A stretch of DNA of 64,000 nucleotides, from positions 124,001-188,000 of the forward strand of contig SVFC01000001.1 of NCBI GenBank assembly GCA_015057035.1, written 5' to 3'. Below are positions 8,912 through 18,300 of the stretch, piece after piece. Position 1 is the stretch's first letter. Each line of letters starts with the position of its first letter. The DNA comes from Lachnospiraceae bacterium (GTDB taxonomy: Bacteria > Bacillota > Clostridia > Lachnospirales > Lachnospiraceae). The notes below the pieces were generated by a model that was not told where the DNA came from, searched no databases, and was given only the letters and a program-made list of their open reading frames with translations. The translations under genes were made by a program, and so were the position numbers.

Positions 8912-9967
8912 ATGGATAAGAGATTAACTAAGGAAGTTCGCATTGGAAATCGTGTCATCGGTGGAGGAAATCCAATTCTGATTCAGTCCATGACCAACAC
9001 GAAAACAGAGGATGTAGCAGCAACAGTGGCTCAGATTCAGAAATTGACTAAGGCAGGCTGTGATATTATCCGCTGTGCAGTTCCTACTATGGAAGCGGCA
9101 AAGGCTTTGGCTGAGATCAAAAAGCAGATTGAGATTCCATTGGTTGCAGATATTCATTTTGATTATAAATTAGCTATCGCAGCTATGGAAAATGGTGCGG
9201 ACAAAATCCGTATTAACCCAGGAAATATTGGAAGTGAAGATCGTGTAAAAGCCGTTGTAGATGTGGCAAAAGAACGTAATATTCCAATTCGTGTTGGCGT
9301 AAATAGTGGTTCTTTGGAGAAACATCTGGTGGAAAAATACCATGGCGTTACAGCATATGGTATTGTGGAAAGTGCTTTGGATAAAGTAAAAATCATTGAA
9401 GATATGGGATATGACAACCTGGTTGTAAGTATTAAATCTTCTGATGTTTTAATGTGTGTAAAAACCCACGAATTGATTTCTACACAGACCAACCATCCAC
9501 TTCATGTAGGTATTACAGAAGCAGGTACGATTATTAGTGGTAATATTAAGTCTTCCATTGGACTTGGCTTAATCTTAAGTCAGGGAATTGGTGATACCAT
9601 TCGTGTATCCTTAACAGGAGATCCAGTAGAAGAAATTAAATCAGCAAAACTGATTTTAAGAACCTTGGGACTTCGTCAGGGTGGTATTGAAGTTGTTTCC
9701 TGTCCAACCTGTGGCAGAACCCAGATCGATTTGATTGGACTTGCAAATCAGGTGGAAACCATGGTAGCAGAATATCCACTGGATATTAAAGTTGCTGTTA
9801 TGGGATGCGTGGTAAATGGCCCAGGAGAAGCCAAAGAAGCAGACCTTGGTGTTGCTGGTGGTATCGGCGAAGGTCTTATTATTAAAAAGGGTGAAGTGTA
9901 TAAGAAAGTTCCAGAAGCAGAGCTTTTGGATGCCTTAAGATACGAACTGGAAAATTGGAGTAAGTAA
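8912..9967 (+). CDS. ispG: 4-hydroxy-3-methylbut-2-enyl diphosphate synthase
   Basis: It is the penultimate MEP pathway enzyme, a 4Fe-4S protein that reduces MEcPP to HMBPP. The 351-residue length fits the short bacterial form. The N-terminal TIM barrel includes IQSMTNTKTEDV and RINPGNIG; the C-terminal iron-sulfur part has SCPTCGRT and MGCVVNGPGEA. TGGGAGG at about 8899-8905 supports ATG 8912. The stop codon touches the polC start, suggesting translational coupling. Confidence 0.96.
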   Translation: MDKRLTKEVRIGNRVIGGGNPILIQSMTNTKTEDVAATVAQIQKLTKAGCDIIRCAVPTMEAAKALAEIKKQIEIPLVADIHFDYKLAIAAMENGADKIRINPGNIGSEDRVKAVVDVAKERNIPIRVGVNSGSLEKHLVEKYHGVTAYGIVESALDKVKIIEDMGYDNLVVSIKSSDVLMCVKTHELISTQTNHPLHVGITEAGTIISGNIKSSIGLGLILSQGIGDTIRVSLTGDPVEEIKSAKLILRTLGLRQGGIEVVSCPTCGRTQIDLIGLANQVETMVAEYPLDIKVAVMGCVVNGPGEAKEADLGVAGGIGEGLIIKKGEVYKKVPEAELLDALRYELENWSK

Positions 9968-12900
9968 ATGTCAAAGACATTCCTAGAAGTATTTCCTACC
10001 TTAAAGGTAGAGCCAGGCTTAAAAAGCCTTCTTGAAAAAGCAGAAGTAACAAAAGTAAGTGCGAATCATGACAGAAGTCATGTTCGCATTTATTTGCATG
10101 CAGAAAGACTGATAGATAAGAATAAAATCTGGTATTTGGAAAGAATCATCAAGGACCAGTTGTTTGAAGGTAAGGATATTACTGTAAAAATTATAGAAAA
10201 GTACAGTTTATCAGAACAGTATAATGCTCAGGCGCTTTTTCAGGTATATAAAGACAGCATTTTAGAAGAGTTAAGTGAATACAGCGTATTAGAAGCCAAT
10301 CTGTTGCGTACAGCTAGTATGGAATTTGATGGGCCTCGCCTAACCTTAACCATGGATAACACCATTATTGCCCAAACCAAAGGCAATGAGATTGTGGAGT
10401 TTTTGGAAAAGGTGGTATGTGAGCGCTGCGGTTTAGATCTGATTATTAAAGTAGAGTATCGTGAACCAAAGGAAAGCAAATACCGTAAGAATTCGGAAGA
10501 ACAAATTCGTCAGGAAGTGCGAGCAATTGTGTCACGTACCAGTATTGGTAAAGGGGCAGAGGAAGAGCCACAGGAAGATGGCCTACTTATTGCGGACAAG
10601 AAGACTGCCAAGACTTCTGGTGAGACCGCCAAGGAGGGGACAGTTGCGCCATCGCAAGCACAACCTAAAACCGCATCATCTGGAGATTCCTTTAAGGCCA
10701 AGAATAACGGATTTGAGAAAAAAGGTGAATTTCGCAAGAAATACGAACCTGGTAGCAAGAAATCCGATAACCCAGACGTGCTATATGGCCGTGATTTTGA
10801 GGACGAGCCATTAGATATCGAAAAGATAGACGCTCCAATTGGAGAGGTTACCCTTCGTGGTAAGGTTGTTTCTTTGGAAACCCGTGAGATTCGAAATGAG
10901 AAGACCATTGTTATTTTTTCTATGACGGATTTTACAGATACGATTGTTTTAAAACTATTTGCTAAGAATGAAGATGTTCCAGAACTGGAAAAAAATATCG
11001 GTCCTGGCGCATTTATCAAGGTAAAAGGAATTGCCATCATTGATAAATATGATAATGAACTTACCATTGGTTCGATTGTTGGCATCAAGAAGATTCCAGA
11101 TTTTACTACTACACGAATGGACGTTAGTCCGGAAAAACGAGTAGAGCTTCATTGCCATACCAAGATGAGTGATATGGATGGTGTTTCGGATGTTAAGGAT
11201 ATCATTAAGCGTGCCAAGAAATGGGGTCATAAAGCCATTGCCATTACAGATCACGGTGATGTACAGGCTTTCCCAGATGCAAACCATGCGGTAAGCGGAC
11301 CGGATGATATCAAGATTATCTATGGTGTGGAAGCCTATATTGTAGATGACTTAAAAGGAATTGTTACAGACTCCCGTGGACAGTCTCTAGATGATTCTTA
11401 TGTAGTATTTGATATTGAAACCACAGGCTTTAGTCCTGCGGTAAATAAGATTATTGAGATTGGAGCAGTAAAAGTGGAAGGCGGAAAAATCGTAGACCGT
11501 TTTTCTACTTTTGTAAACCCACAGGTTCCAATTCCATTCCGAATTGAGGAATTAACCCATATCAGTGATGACATGGTGGTGGATGCTCCAACCATTGATG
11601 TGGTATTACCACAGTTCTTAGACTTCTGCGAAGGATGCATTATGGTAGCTCACAATGCAGAATTTGATATGAGTTTTATCAAGAAAAATGCCTTGGATTT
11701 AGGAAAAGAGTTTGCGCCAACTGTGATTGATACCGTGGCTATGGCTCGCTTCCTGTTACCAACATTAAATCGTTTTAAATTGGATACCGTAGCAAAGGCA
11801 GTAGGTGTAGCTTTAAATAACCACCATCGTGCTGTGGATGATGCTGCTTGTACTGCAGAAATCTTTGTGAAGTTTATTCCAATGTTAAAAGAGCGTGGCA
11901 TTGTGGATTTGAATCAGGTCAATGAAGTAGGTACATCTTCTGTAGATAATATTATGAAGATGCCAACTTATCATGCCATTATTTTGGCAACCTGTGACCA
12001 GGGAAGAACGAACCTGTACAACTTGGTTTCTCTTTCCCATGTTACATATTTCCACAGAAGACCTCGTATTCCAAAATCAGAGTTTCTCAAATATCGTGAT
12101 GGACTTCTTCTTGGGTCTGCCTGTGAAGCAGGAGAACTGTATCGTGCCATTTTAAATGGACGACCAGAAGAGGAAATTGCGAGAATTGTGGATTTTTATG
12201 ATTATCTAGAGATTCAGCCTTTGGGGAATAATGCATTTATGCTTCGTGATGAAGATTCTCCTGTGGAAACAGAAGAAGATATTATGGAGATTAACCGCAA
12301 GATTGTGAAACTGGGAGAAGACTTTAACAAGCTGGTTGTTGCCACCTGTGACGTACATTTCCTAGACCCAGAGGATGAAGTCTACCGTCGTATTATTATG
12401 GCGGGAAAGGGATTTGATGACGCAGACCAGCAGGCGCCATTGTATCTTCGTACCACAGAAGAAATGTTAGCAGAGTTTGCGTATCTGGGCAGCGCAAAAG
12501 CAGAAGAGGTGGTTATTACCAACACCAATAAGATTGCGGATATGTGTGAGCGAATTAGCCCCGTACGTCCAGACAAATGCGCTCCAGTTATTGAGAACTC
12601 CGATCAGATGCTTCGTGACATTTGTTATAACAAAGCATACAAAATGTACGGTAATCCACTTCCAAAAATTGTAGAAGCCCGTTTGGAAAGAGAGCTTAAC
12701 TCTATTATTTCCAACGGATATGCCGTAATGTATATCATCGCGCAGAAACTGGTGTGGAAATCCAATGAAGATGGATATCTGGTAGGTTCTCGAGGTTCCG
12801 TAGGTAGTTCCTTTGTAGCGACTATGGCGGGTATTACAGAGGTAAATCCACTTCAGGCCCATTATCTTTGCGAAGAATGTAAGTATGTGGATTTTGATTC

Positions 12901-14491
12901 GGATGTGGTAAAATCCTACGCGGGACGATGTGGCTGTGATATGCCTGATGCTATTTGTCCTAATTGTGGTAAGCCTTTGAAAAAAGAAGGCTTTGATATT
13001 CCGTTTGAAACATTCCTTGGATTTAAGGGAGATAAAGAACCGGATATCGACTTAAACTTCTCTAATGAATATCAGAGTAAAGCGCATAAATATACGGAAG
13101 TTATTTTTGGTGAAGGACAAACCTTCAAGGCAGGAACCGTAGGAACTCTGGCGGATAAGACTGCTTATGGTTATGTAAAAAAATATTATGAGGAACGTGG
13201 CGTCCAGAAACGTCGTTGTGAAATAGAACGTTTGTCGGTAGGGTGTACCGGAATTCATCGTACTACAGGACAGCATCCAGGTGGTATTATCGTTTTACCA
13301 ATGGGAGAAAATATCAATACCTTTACGCCAATTCAGCGTCCAGCAAACGATATGTCGGTGGATATTATCACAACCCATTTTGATTACCATTCTATCGACC
13401 ATAACCTGTTGAAATTGGATATTTTAGGTCACGTTGACCCTACTATGATTCGAATGCTTCAGGATTTAACGGGATTAGACCCAACCACCATTCCATTGGA
13501 TGATAAAGCGGTTATGTCCCTCTTTGAAAGCACCAAGGCTTTGGGAATCGCCCCTGAGGACATTGGAGGAACAAAACTTGGGGCATTGGGTATTCCAGAG
13601 TTTGGTACAGACTTCGCCATTGGCCTAGTAGAAGAAGCAAAACCAACCCAGTTTATTGATTTGGTTAATATTGCAGGACTTTCCCATGGTACTGACGTAT
13701 GGTTAGGGAATGCCCAGAAATTGATTCAGGAAGGAACAGCGACCATTTCCACCTGTATCTGTACTCGAGACGATATTATGACCTATCTTATTAATAAAGG
13801 ACTGGAAGCGGATACAGCATTTAAGATTATGGAAGCTGTACGAAAAGGCGTTGTTGCAAAAGGCAAATGTGATAAATGGCCAGAGTGGAAACAGGATATG
13901 TTAGATCACGGTGTTCCAGAGTGGTATATCTGGTCCTGCGAACTCATTAAGTATATGTTCCCGAAGGCCCATGCAGCGGCTTACGTTATGATGGGCTGGC
14001 GTATTGCATATTGTAAGGTGTTTTACCCTTTGGCATATTACGCATCATATTTCTCTGTTCGAGCTACAGGTTTTAGTTATGAAATTATGTGCCTTGGCAA
14101 GGAGAGATTGGAACGTCATTTAAAATATCTTAGAGATAATAAAGATACCATTTCTAATAAGGATCAGGATGTGCTTCGAGATGGAAGAATTGTACAGGAA
14201 ATGTACGCCAGAGGATTTGAATTTTTACCTTTGGATATCTATCGTGCGGAACCGCATCGTTTCCAGATTATTGATGGAAAACTGATGCCATCCCTAAATT
14301 CCATTGAAGGCTTAGGAGATAACGCTGCCATTGCAATTGCAGAAGCAGCAAAAGACGGTAAGTTCTTATCCAAGGATGATTTCCGTGAACGTACCAAGGT
14401 ATCTAAGACAGTAATTGAATTAATGAGTGATTTGGGATTGTTTGGCGATTTGCCAGATTCCAATCAGTTAAGTCTGTTTGACTTCACATAA
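9968..14491 (+). CDS. polC: DNA polymerase III alpha subunit, PolC type
   Basis: It is the main replicative polymerase of low-GC Gram-positives, with built-in proofreading. The 1507 residues contain an N-terminal domain, a Lys/Glu/Ser-rich linker (about 190-270), an OB fold (about 285-375), and a PHP domain beginning VELHCHTKMSDMDG at about 391. That domain is interrupted by a DEDDh exonuclease starting VVFDIETTG at about 479. The palm follows, with catalytic aspartates in EPDIDLNF at about 1026. A Cys-rich insertion (CEEC...CGC...CPNC) fits the zinc site known in this family. It ends the uppS-polC gene run. Confidence 0.97.
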   Translation: MSKTFLEVFPTLKVEPGLKSLLEKAEVTKVSANHDRSHVRIYLHAERLIDKNKIWYLERIIKDQLFEGKDITVKIIEKYSLSEQYNAQALFQVYKDSILEELSEYSVLEANLLRTASMEFDGPRLTLTMDNTIIAQTKGNEIVEFLEKVVCERCGLDLIIKVEYREPKESKYRKNSEEQIRQEVRAIVSRTSIGKGAEEEPQEDGLLIADKKTAKTSGETAKEGTVAPSQAQPKTASSGDSFKAKNNGFEKKGEFRKKYEPGSKKSDNPDVLYGRDFEDEPLDIEKIDAPIGEVTLRGKVVSLETREIRNEKTIVIFSMTDFTDTIVLKLFAKNEDVPELEKNIGPGAFIKVKGIAIIDKYDNELTIGSIVGIKKIPDFTTTRMDVSPEKRVELHCHTKMSDMDGVSDVKDIIKRAKKWGHKAIAITDHGDVQAFPDANHAVSGPDDIKIIYGVEAYIVDDLKGIVTDSRGQSLDDSYVVFDIETTGFSPAVNKIIEIGAVKVEGGKIVDRFSTFVNPQVPIPFRIEELTHISDDMVVDAPTIDVVLPQFLDFCEGCIMVAHNAEFDMSFIKKNALDLGKEFAPTVIDTVAMARFLLPTLNRFKLDTVAKAVGVALNNHHRAVDDAACTAEIFVKFIPMLKERGIVDLNQVNEVGTSSVDNIMKMPTYHAIILATCDQGRTNLYNLVSLSHVTYFHRRPRIPKSEFLKYRDGLLLGSACEAGELYRAILNGRPEEEIARIVDFYDYLEIQPLGNNAFMLRDEDSPVETEEDIMEINRKIVKLGEDFNKLVVATCDVHFLDPEDEVYRRIIMAGKGFDDADQQAPLYLRTTEEMLAEFAYLGSAKAEEVVITNTNKIADMCERISPVRPDKCAPVIENSDQMLRDICYNKAYKMYGNPLPKIVEARLERELNSIISNGYAVMYIIAQKLVWKSNEDGYLVGSRGSVGSSFVATMAGITEVNPLQAHYLCEECKYVDFDSDVVKSYAGRCGCDMPDAICPNCGKPLKKEGFDIPFETFLGFKGDKEPDIDLNFSNEYQSKAHKYTEVIFGEGQTFKAGTVGTLADKTAYGYVKKYYEERGVQKRRCEIERLSVGCTGIHRTTGQHPGGIIVLPMGENINTFTPIQRPANDMSVDIITTHFDYHSIDHNLLKLDILGHVDPTMIRMLQDLTGLDPTTIPLDDKAVMSLFESTKALGIAPEDIGGTKLGALGIPEFGTDFAIGLVEEAKPTQFIDLVNIAGLSHGTDVWLGNAQKLIQEGTATISTCICTRDDIMTYLINKGLEADTAFKIMEAVRKGVVAKGKCDKWPEWKQDMLDHGVPEWYIWSCELIKYMFPKAHAAAYVMMGWRIAYCKVFYPLAYYASYFSVRATGFSYEIMCLGKERLERHLKYLRDNKDTISNKDQDVLRDGRIVQEMYARGFEFLPLDIYRAEPHRFQIIDGKLMPSLNSIEGLGDNAAIAIAEAAKDGKFLSKDDFRERTKVSKTVIELMSDLGLFGDLPDSNQLSLFDFT

Positions 14492-14496
14492 AATCT

Positions 14497-14564
14497 CTGG
14501 GCTGTAGGAGGTATGTGTAACTTAGTCACAGTTATACATACCTCCTATAGCCCAGTAATTTTTT
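14497..14564 (+). terminator. Terminator with 25-bp stem, polC / convergent gene
   Basis: The 25-nt arms at 14497-14521 and 14531-14555 pair throughout, with two G-T wobbles and a 9-nt loop, followed by six T at 14559-14564. Only 17 bp separate it from the end of the convergent minus-strand gene, so it may insulate both directions, although the T-run is better on the plus strand. Confidence 0.9.
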
Positions 14565-14581
14565 ACAAATGTCCAATATGA

Positions 14582-15295
14582 TTATGGTTCAGTGTCAACT
14601 TCTGCGAGAGGAGCGTCATTATTTGAATTAGAATAATACTCTTTAGAAGTTAGAAGTTGTATCGTGTTAGCATCTAATTTTCGATAATATAAAGTAATCA
14701 CATTAGGTCTGCATGTTTTATAACCTACATAATTTTCATTTGTGTTAAATGGAATAATTTTAATACAAAGTTTCCCCTTTTCCTTGATAAAGATTTCATT
14801 AGGGATTGTGAAATCTTCATGGTGGTTGTATGTAATTCCAGAGTACTCCATTTTATGCCAATACTTACCGCCGAATACTTCTTCGGATGTTGCGTCTTTC
14901 ATAAAAATATGATTTTCAATGTTTTTATAATCATCAAAAAGCATTGAACTAAAAATGCTTTCTTCGTATTCTTCTGCACATACATAGATGCCGAAGAGTA
15001 GTCTGGTATCACTTTCGTGGTGGTAGAGCCCTTCTGGATTAGAATAGTCATACGGATATACACCATAATGTAGTTCCACTACAACATCGTCAATTGAGAA
15101 AGTGTCTTCCGATGACCTTATTCCAAGCATAGTCGAGTTTGGAGTTAGCGTGTAGGAAAAATTTCCAGCTTCGTATCCTTGTACAAATCTAGGAAGACCA
15201 ACAAATTTTATTAGCAAAATACCGAAAAATATAATTGGAATTAATAATAGTATTATGAAAAAAACAACTGCACCAACAATGAGTTTCTTTTTCAT
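14582..15295 (-). CDS. Membrane-anchored or exported protein of unknown function
   Basis: The 237-residue protein starts with a Lys-rich end and a long hydrophobic stretch (about residues 4-31) that could be an uncleaved anchor or signal peptide. The remaining about 200 residues are polar, rich in Tyr, Glu and Asn, and look extracytoplasmic. GGAGG lies just ahead of the ATG. It follows the DUF5050-like gene by 10 bp on the same strand, so they probably form an operon. I do not recognise the family. Confidence 0.75.
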   Translation of the reverse strand: MKKKLIVGAVVFFIILLLIPIIFFGILLIKFVGLPRFVQGYEAGNFSYTLTPNSTMLGIRSSEDTFSIDDVVVELHYGVYPYDYSNPEGLYHHESDTRLLFGIYVCAEEYEESIFSSMLFDDYKNIENHIFMKDATSEEVFGGKYWHKMEYSGITYNHHEDFTIPNEIFIKEKGKLCIKIIPFNTNENYVGYKTCRPNVITLYYRKLDANTIQLLTSKEYYSNSNNDAPLAEVDTEP

Positions 15296-15305
15296 ATATC
15301 CTCCT

Positions 15306-16325
15306 CTATTTTAAAACGTCAGGGGTAAATGCCATTACGTTGTCAGGCATAGATTTCATAATGTAGTAGGTATCACCAGTATAGTAATCGGTGAAGAATA
15401 CCAACTGTTCAGTTACATGAATCTCTTTGAAAGTACCTTTCTTAATCATCATGTATCCAGTACCATCATTCTTAATCATACAGATGCCAGAGTTTTCTCC
15501 GTCGTATTTCTGGTAGAAGATGTAATCACCATATACATTGTAGGAGTCAATCTGGTCTTCAGTGACCACAGATGTTTCGCCAAAACTTGTATTGGTATGT
15601 ACCAGCGCAGTGTTCTGGTTACCGTCAATAAAGTAGATGTTCGTTCCGTTTTCATCTACAGTAGGTTTATAGCAGTTGCCTTCGTAAATAACAAAAGCAG
15701 CATCGTTAGTTGTATCGAAACGGTAAATAGAACCAGAATCCTTATCTCCACTATAGTAGAAATATTGTCCTTCGGTACAGCAGGTCAGGATTGCTTCTTT
15801 GCGAACCTGTTGTCTGTCGGTGCCATCAATCTTAACCTTGTATAGGGTCGAAGCATCTTCGGTATCATAGTGTAGATAATAGATGTAATTACCAACTAAT
15901 GTTGCATAGTTGCAAGGATCGGTGTCTAAGATTTTGACATCGCCACCATTTCGAGGCATTCTGCATAATGCATTGCGGAAGAATGAAAAGAATTCAAAGT
16001 CTAAGCTCTGGCTAACATTATTGCGGACATAATATACATAGTTGTCGTCAGCATTGATGTAGTTTGCTACATCATTACTTAATTTTTTGAGATTCTGACC
16101 ATTGCTATCCATGGAATATAAGCGATTACCGTCCTTTGGATTGGCAAAAAAGATAGTTCCGTTATGTTCACAGAACATGCCACCACTGTAAAGATTGCCG
16201 GCAGTATTGCCATTGACATATCCTTCGTTGTATATAGTTTTTTCCTTCATCAAAAATGAAATTGCAACTGCGATAACTATTAGAACACATATCACAAGTA
16301 TAGGTTTTAAATATTTCGTCTTCAT
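15306..16325 (-). CDS. Anchored beta-propeller-like protein (DUF5050-like)
   Basis: The protein has 339 residues from ATG 16325, which has AGGAGGG 6 nt upstream; the longer frame to 16391 starts inside the promoter. Residues about 7-26 form a signal anchor. The rest consists of repeated short blocks such as RLYSMDSNGQNLKKLS, TLYKVKIDGTDRQQV and NIYFIDGN, alternating with YVYYVRN or FYYSGD strands. This is the pattern of DUF5050 and TolB-like propellers displayed outside the membrane. Such proteins are probable ligand-binding or sensing modules, but the ligand is unknown. It is first gene of a two-gene minus-strand operon. Confidence 0.8.
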   Translation of the reverse strand: MKTKYLKPILVICVLIVIAVAISFLMKEKTIYNEGYVNGNTAGNLYSGGMFCEHNGTIFFANPKDGNRLYSMDSNGQNLKKLSNDVANYINADDNYVYYVRNNVSQSLDFEFFSFFRNALCRMPRNGGDVKILDTDPCNYATLVGNYIYYLHYDTEDASTLYKVKIDGTDRQQVRKEAILTCCTEGQYFYYSGDKDSGSIYRFDTTNDAAFVIYEGNCYKPTVDENGTNIYFIDGNQNTALVHTNTSFGETSVVTEDQIDSYNVYGDYIFYQKYDGENSGICMIKNDGTGYMMIKKGTFKEIHVTEQLVFFTDYYTGDTYYIMKSMPDNVMAFTPDVLK

Positions 16326-16344
16326 ATGTATCCCTCCTATGTAA

Positions 16345-16373
16345 ATTATACTAGGAAATGAAATATCTTTCAA
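16345..16373 (-). promoter_or_regulatory. Promoter for the minus-strand pair
   Basis: Read on the minus strand, TTGAAA (16373-16368) and TATAAT (16350-16345) are separated by 17 nt, upstream of ATG 16325. Confidence 0.75.
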
Positions 16374-16380
16374 GGTTTGC

Positions 16381-16409
16381 TTGCCTTTCAATTCACTTTG
16401 TACTATTAT
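16381..16409 (+). promoter_or_regulatory. Promoter for pheA
   Basis: TTGCCT (16381-16386) and TATTAT (16404-16409) are 17 nt apart. Its -35 lies only 7 bp from the -35 of the divergent promoter. Confidence 0.55.
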
Positions 16410-16440
16410 TTTTTTATTGGAAAAATGAAAGGTGAATCAT

Positions 16441-17571
16441 ATGGAAGATTTATTGAAGTTAAGAGATGAAATTGATAAAATTGACACTCAGCTGGTAAGC
16501 CTTTATGAAGAACGCATGAAAATTGCAGAAGGCGTAGCTCGATATAAAATTGCTACAGGGAAAAAGGTCTTAGACAGAGAAAGAGAACTGAGTAAATTAG
16601 AGAATCTTTCTGCCAAGGCAACTTCAGAGTTCACCAAAGTGGGCATTTCGGAATTGTTTGAACACATTATGGCGGTAAGCCGTAAGAGACAATATCAGTT
16701 ACTGAATGAGAGCGGGGTTGTTGAAAATCCTTCCTTTGAAGTGGTGGAAGATTTTATTACACCAAAGGCAAAGATTGTATTCCAGGGAGTGGAAGGAGCA
16801 TATAGTCAGCAGGCGATGATGCAATACTTTGGCTCTGAATGTGATAGCTTTCATGTAGAGACCTGGAAGGATGCCATGGAAGCCATTAAGAATGGAGAAG
16901 CCGACTTTGCAGTGCTTCCAATTGAGAATTCTTCAGCGGGAATTGTTTCTGAGAATTATGATTTGCTTGTGGAATATGATAATTATATTGTGGGAGAACA
17001 GATTATACAGATTCAGCATGCATTGATGGGGTTGCCAGAGGCTACTCTTAGTGATGTGACAAGCGTGTATTCTCATCCTCAGGCACTAATGCAGTGTGGA
17101 GATTATCTCTATTCACACAGTGAATGGGATAAGATTAGTATGAAGAATACTGCTGTGGCAGCGAAGAAGATTAAGGAAGATGGAGATAAGAGCCAGGCTG
17201 CCATTGCAAGTCAGTTGACAGCTCAGATTTATGGGCTTAAAATATTAGACGCAAACATTTCCAACTCAGAGAATAATGCCACCAGATTTATTATTGTAAC
17301 CAATAAGAAGATTTGTAGCAGCAAAGCGACACGAATCAGCATTTGTTTTGAAACTACACATCAGAGTGGTTCCTTATATCATATGTTGTCACATTTTATT
17401 TACAACAACATCAATATGACCAATATCCAGTCTCGTCCAATTAAGGATAAGACATGGGAGTATCGATTCTTTGTCGATATTGAAGGAACATTACAGGATA
17501 CAGCTGTGATAAATGCTTTAACTGGAATTGAAGCAGAAGCGGTGTCTATGAAAATTCTTGGAACTTATTAA
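16441..17571 (+). CDS. pheA: Bifunctional chorismate mutase / prephenate dehydratase
   Basis: It converts chorismate to prephenate and then phenylpyruvate for phenylalanine synthesis. The 376 residues hold an AroQ-type chorismate mutase (about 1-85, starting MEDLLKLRDEIDKIDTQL), a prephenate dehydratase domain starting IVFQGVEGAYSQQA at about 109 with PIENSSAGIV, and a C-terminal ACT domain (about 297-370) for feedback by phenylalanine. ATG 16441 has GAAAGG 6-12 nt upstream; GTG 16432 is the less likely start. No T-box leader is visible in the short 5' region. Confidence 0.95.
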   Translation: MEDLLKLRDEIDKIDTQLVSLYEERMKIAEGVARYKIATGKKVLDRERELSKLENLSAKATSEFTKVGISELFEHIMAVSRKRQYQLLNESGVVENPSFEVVEDFITPKAKIVFQGVEGAYSQQAMMQYFGSECDSFHVETWKDAMEAIKNGEADFAVLPIENSSAGIVSENYDLLVEYDNYIVGEQIIQIQHALMGLPEATLSDVTSVYSHPQALMQCGDYLYSHSEWDKISMKNTAVAAKKIKEDGDKSQAAIASQLTAQIYGLKILDANISNSENNATRFIIVTNKKICSSKATRISICFETTHQSGSLYHMLSHFIYNNINMTNIQSRPIKDKTWEYRFFVDIEGTLQDTAVINALTGIEAEAVSMKILGTY

Positions 17572-17589
17572 AAAATATTTTAAAAACAG

Positions 17590-17618
17590 TTGACATTCCA
17601 AGGTTTCCGTGCTATTTT
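17590..17618 (+). promoter_or_regulatory. Promoter of infC operon
   Basis: TTGACA (17590-17595) and TATTTT (17613-17618) are 17 nt apart, upstream of the structured leader. Confidence 0.7.
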
Positions 17619-17624
17619 ATATGA

Positions 17625-17753
17625 GTTGATAACAAACAAGTAGAGTATCCACTCTCACCTAAGCGCAATTGGGCGACTTAGAGTTCATATTTCCAACATG
17701 TATTTTTTATGTTAGAGATTTTTAGTGGATAGTCTGCCTATCCACTATTTTTT
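17625..17753 (+). promoter_or_regulatory. L20-type leader with attenuator, infC-rpmI-rplT
   Basis: A terminator hairpin is formed by AGTGGATA (17724-17731) and TATCCACT (17739-17746) with a T-run at 17748-17753, just before the infC ribosome site. A second copy of TATCCACT lies at 17646-17653 and can pair with 17724-17731 instead, giving a mutually exclusive antiterminator. A CTAAG...CTTAG stem at about 17659-17680 lies between. This architecture matches the known Firmicutes leader in which L20 binds and terminates its own operon; the exact family match is inferred. Confidence 0.8.
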
Positions 17754-17769
17754 ATGGAGGTACAAAGCC

Positions 17770-18279
17770 ATTAGCAGCGAATTACAGATTAATGAACAAA
17801 TCAGAGACAAAGAGATTCGTCTGATCGGAGCTGACGGAGAACAGTTAGGTATCGTTTCTGCAAAGGAAGCACAGAAGCTTGCTGAAGAAGCGGGACTTGA
17901 TCTTGTGAAGATTGCTCCAACTGCGAAGCCACCAGTATGTAAGATTATTGACTACGGTAAATATCGTTACGAACAGGCTCGTAAAGAAAAAGAAGCTAAG
18001 AAGAAACAGAAAACTGTGGAACTTAAGGAAATTCGTTTGTCTCCAAATATTGAAGCTAACGATTTGAACACCAAAATTAATGCTGCAAAGAAATTCATTG
18101 CAAAAGGGGACAAGGTAAAGGTTACACTTCGTTTCCGTGGTCGTGAAATGGCGCATATGAACCAGAGCAAATACATCTTGGATGATTTTGCTGAGGCACT
18201 TGCGGATGTGGCAGTAGTGGAAAAAGCACCTAAGGTAGAAGGTAGAAGTATCGGAATGGTGCTGGCAGAAAAAAGATAA
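17770..18279 (+). CDS. infC: Translation initiation factor IF-3, AUU start
   Basis: It controls start-codon fidelity and 30S subunit availability. The family-matching sequence begins near INEQIRDKEIRLIGADG. The only in-frame ATG or GTG upstream is GTG 17725, which sits inside the terminator stem and cannot be the normal start. ATT at 17770 is in frame, 9 nt after GGAGG (17756-17760), giving 169 residues. An AUU start is the known autoregulatory start of infC in other bacteria, because IF-3 rejects it. The N domain, lysine-rich linker (about residues 75-90) and C domain with KVTLRFRGREMAH are all present. Confidence 0.92.
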   Translation: MSSELQINEQIRDKEIRLIGADGEQLGIVSAKEAQKLAEEAGLDLVKIAPTAKPPVCKIIDYGKYRYEQARKEKEAKKKQKTVELKEIRLSPNIEANDLNTKINAAKKFIAKGDKVKVTLRFRGREMAHMNQSKYILDDFAEALADVAVVEKAPKVEGRSIGMVLAEKR

Positions 18280-18300
18280 TACATTAAGGAGGATTTTAAC

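Noticed and set aside
10510-11088. 192-codon minus-strand open frame in polC
   Set aside because: It is a shadow of the polC linker and OB region.
16326-16440. T-box leader before pheA
   Set aside because: The gap is too short and has no T-box motif or terminator.
17725-17769. GTG start for infC
   Set aside because: It lies in the terminator stem and upstream of GGAGG; ATT 17770 fits the ribosome site.
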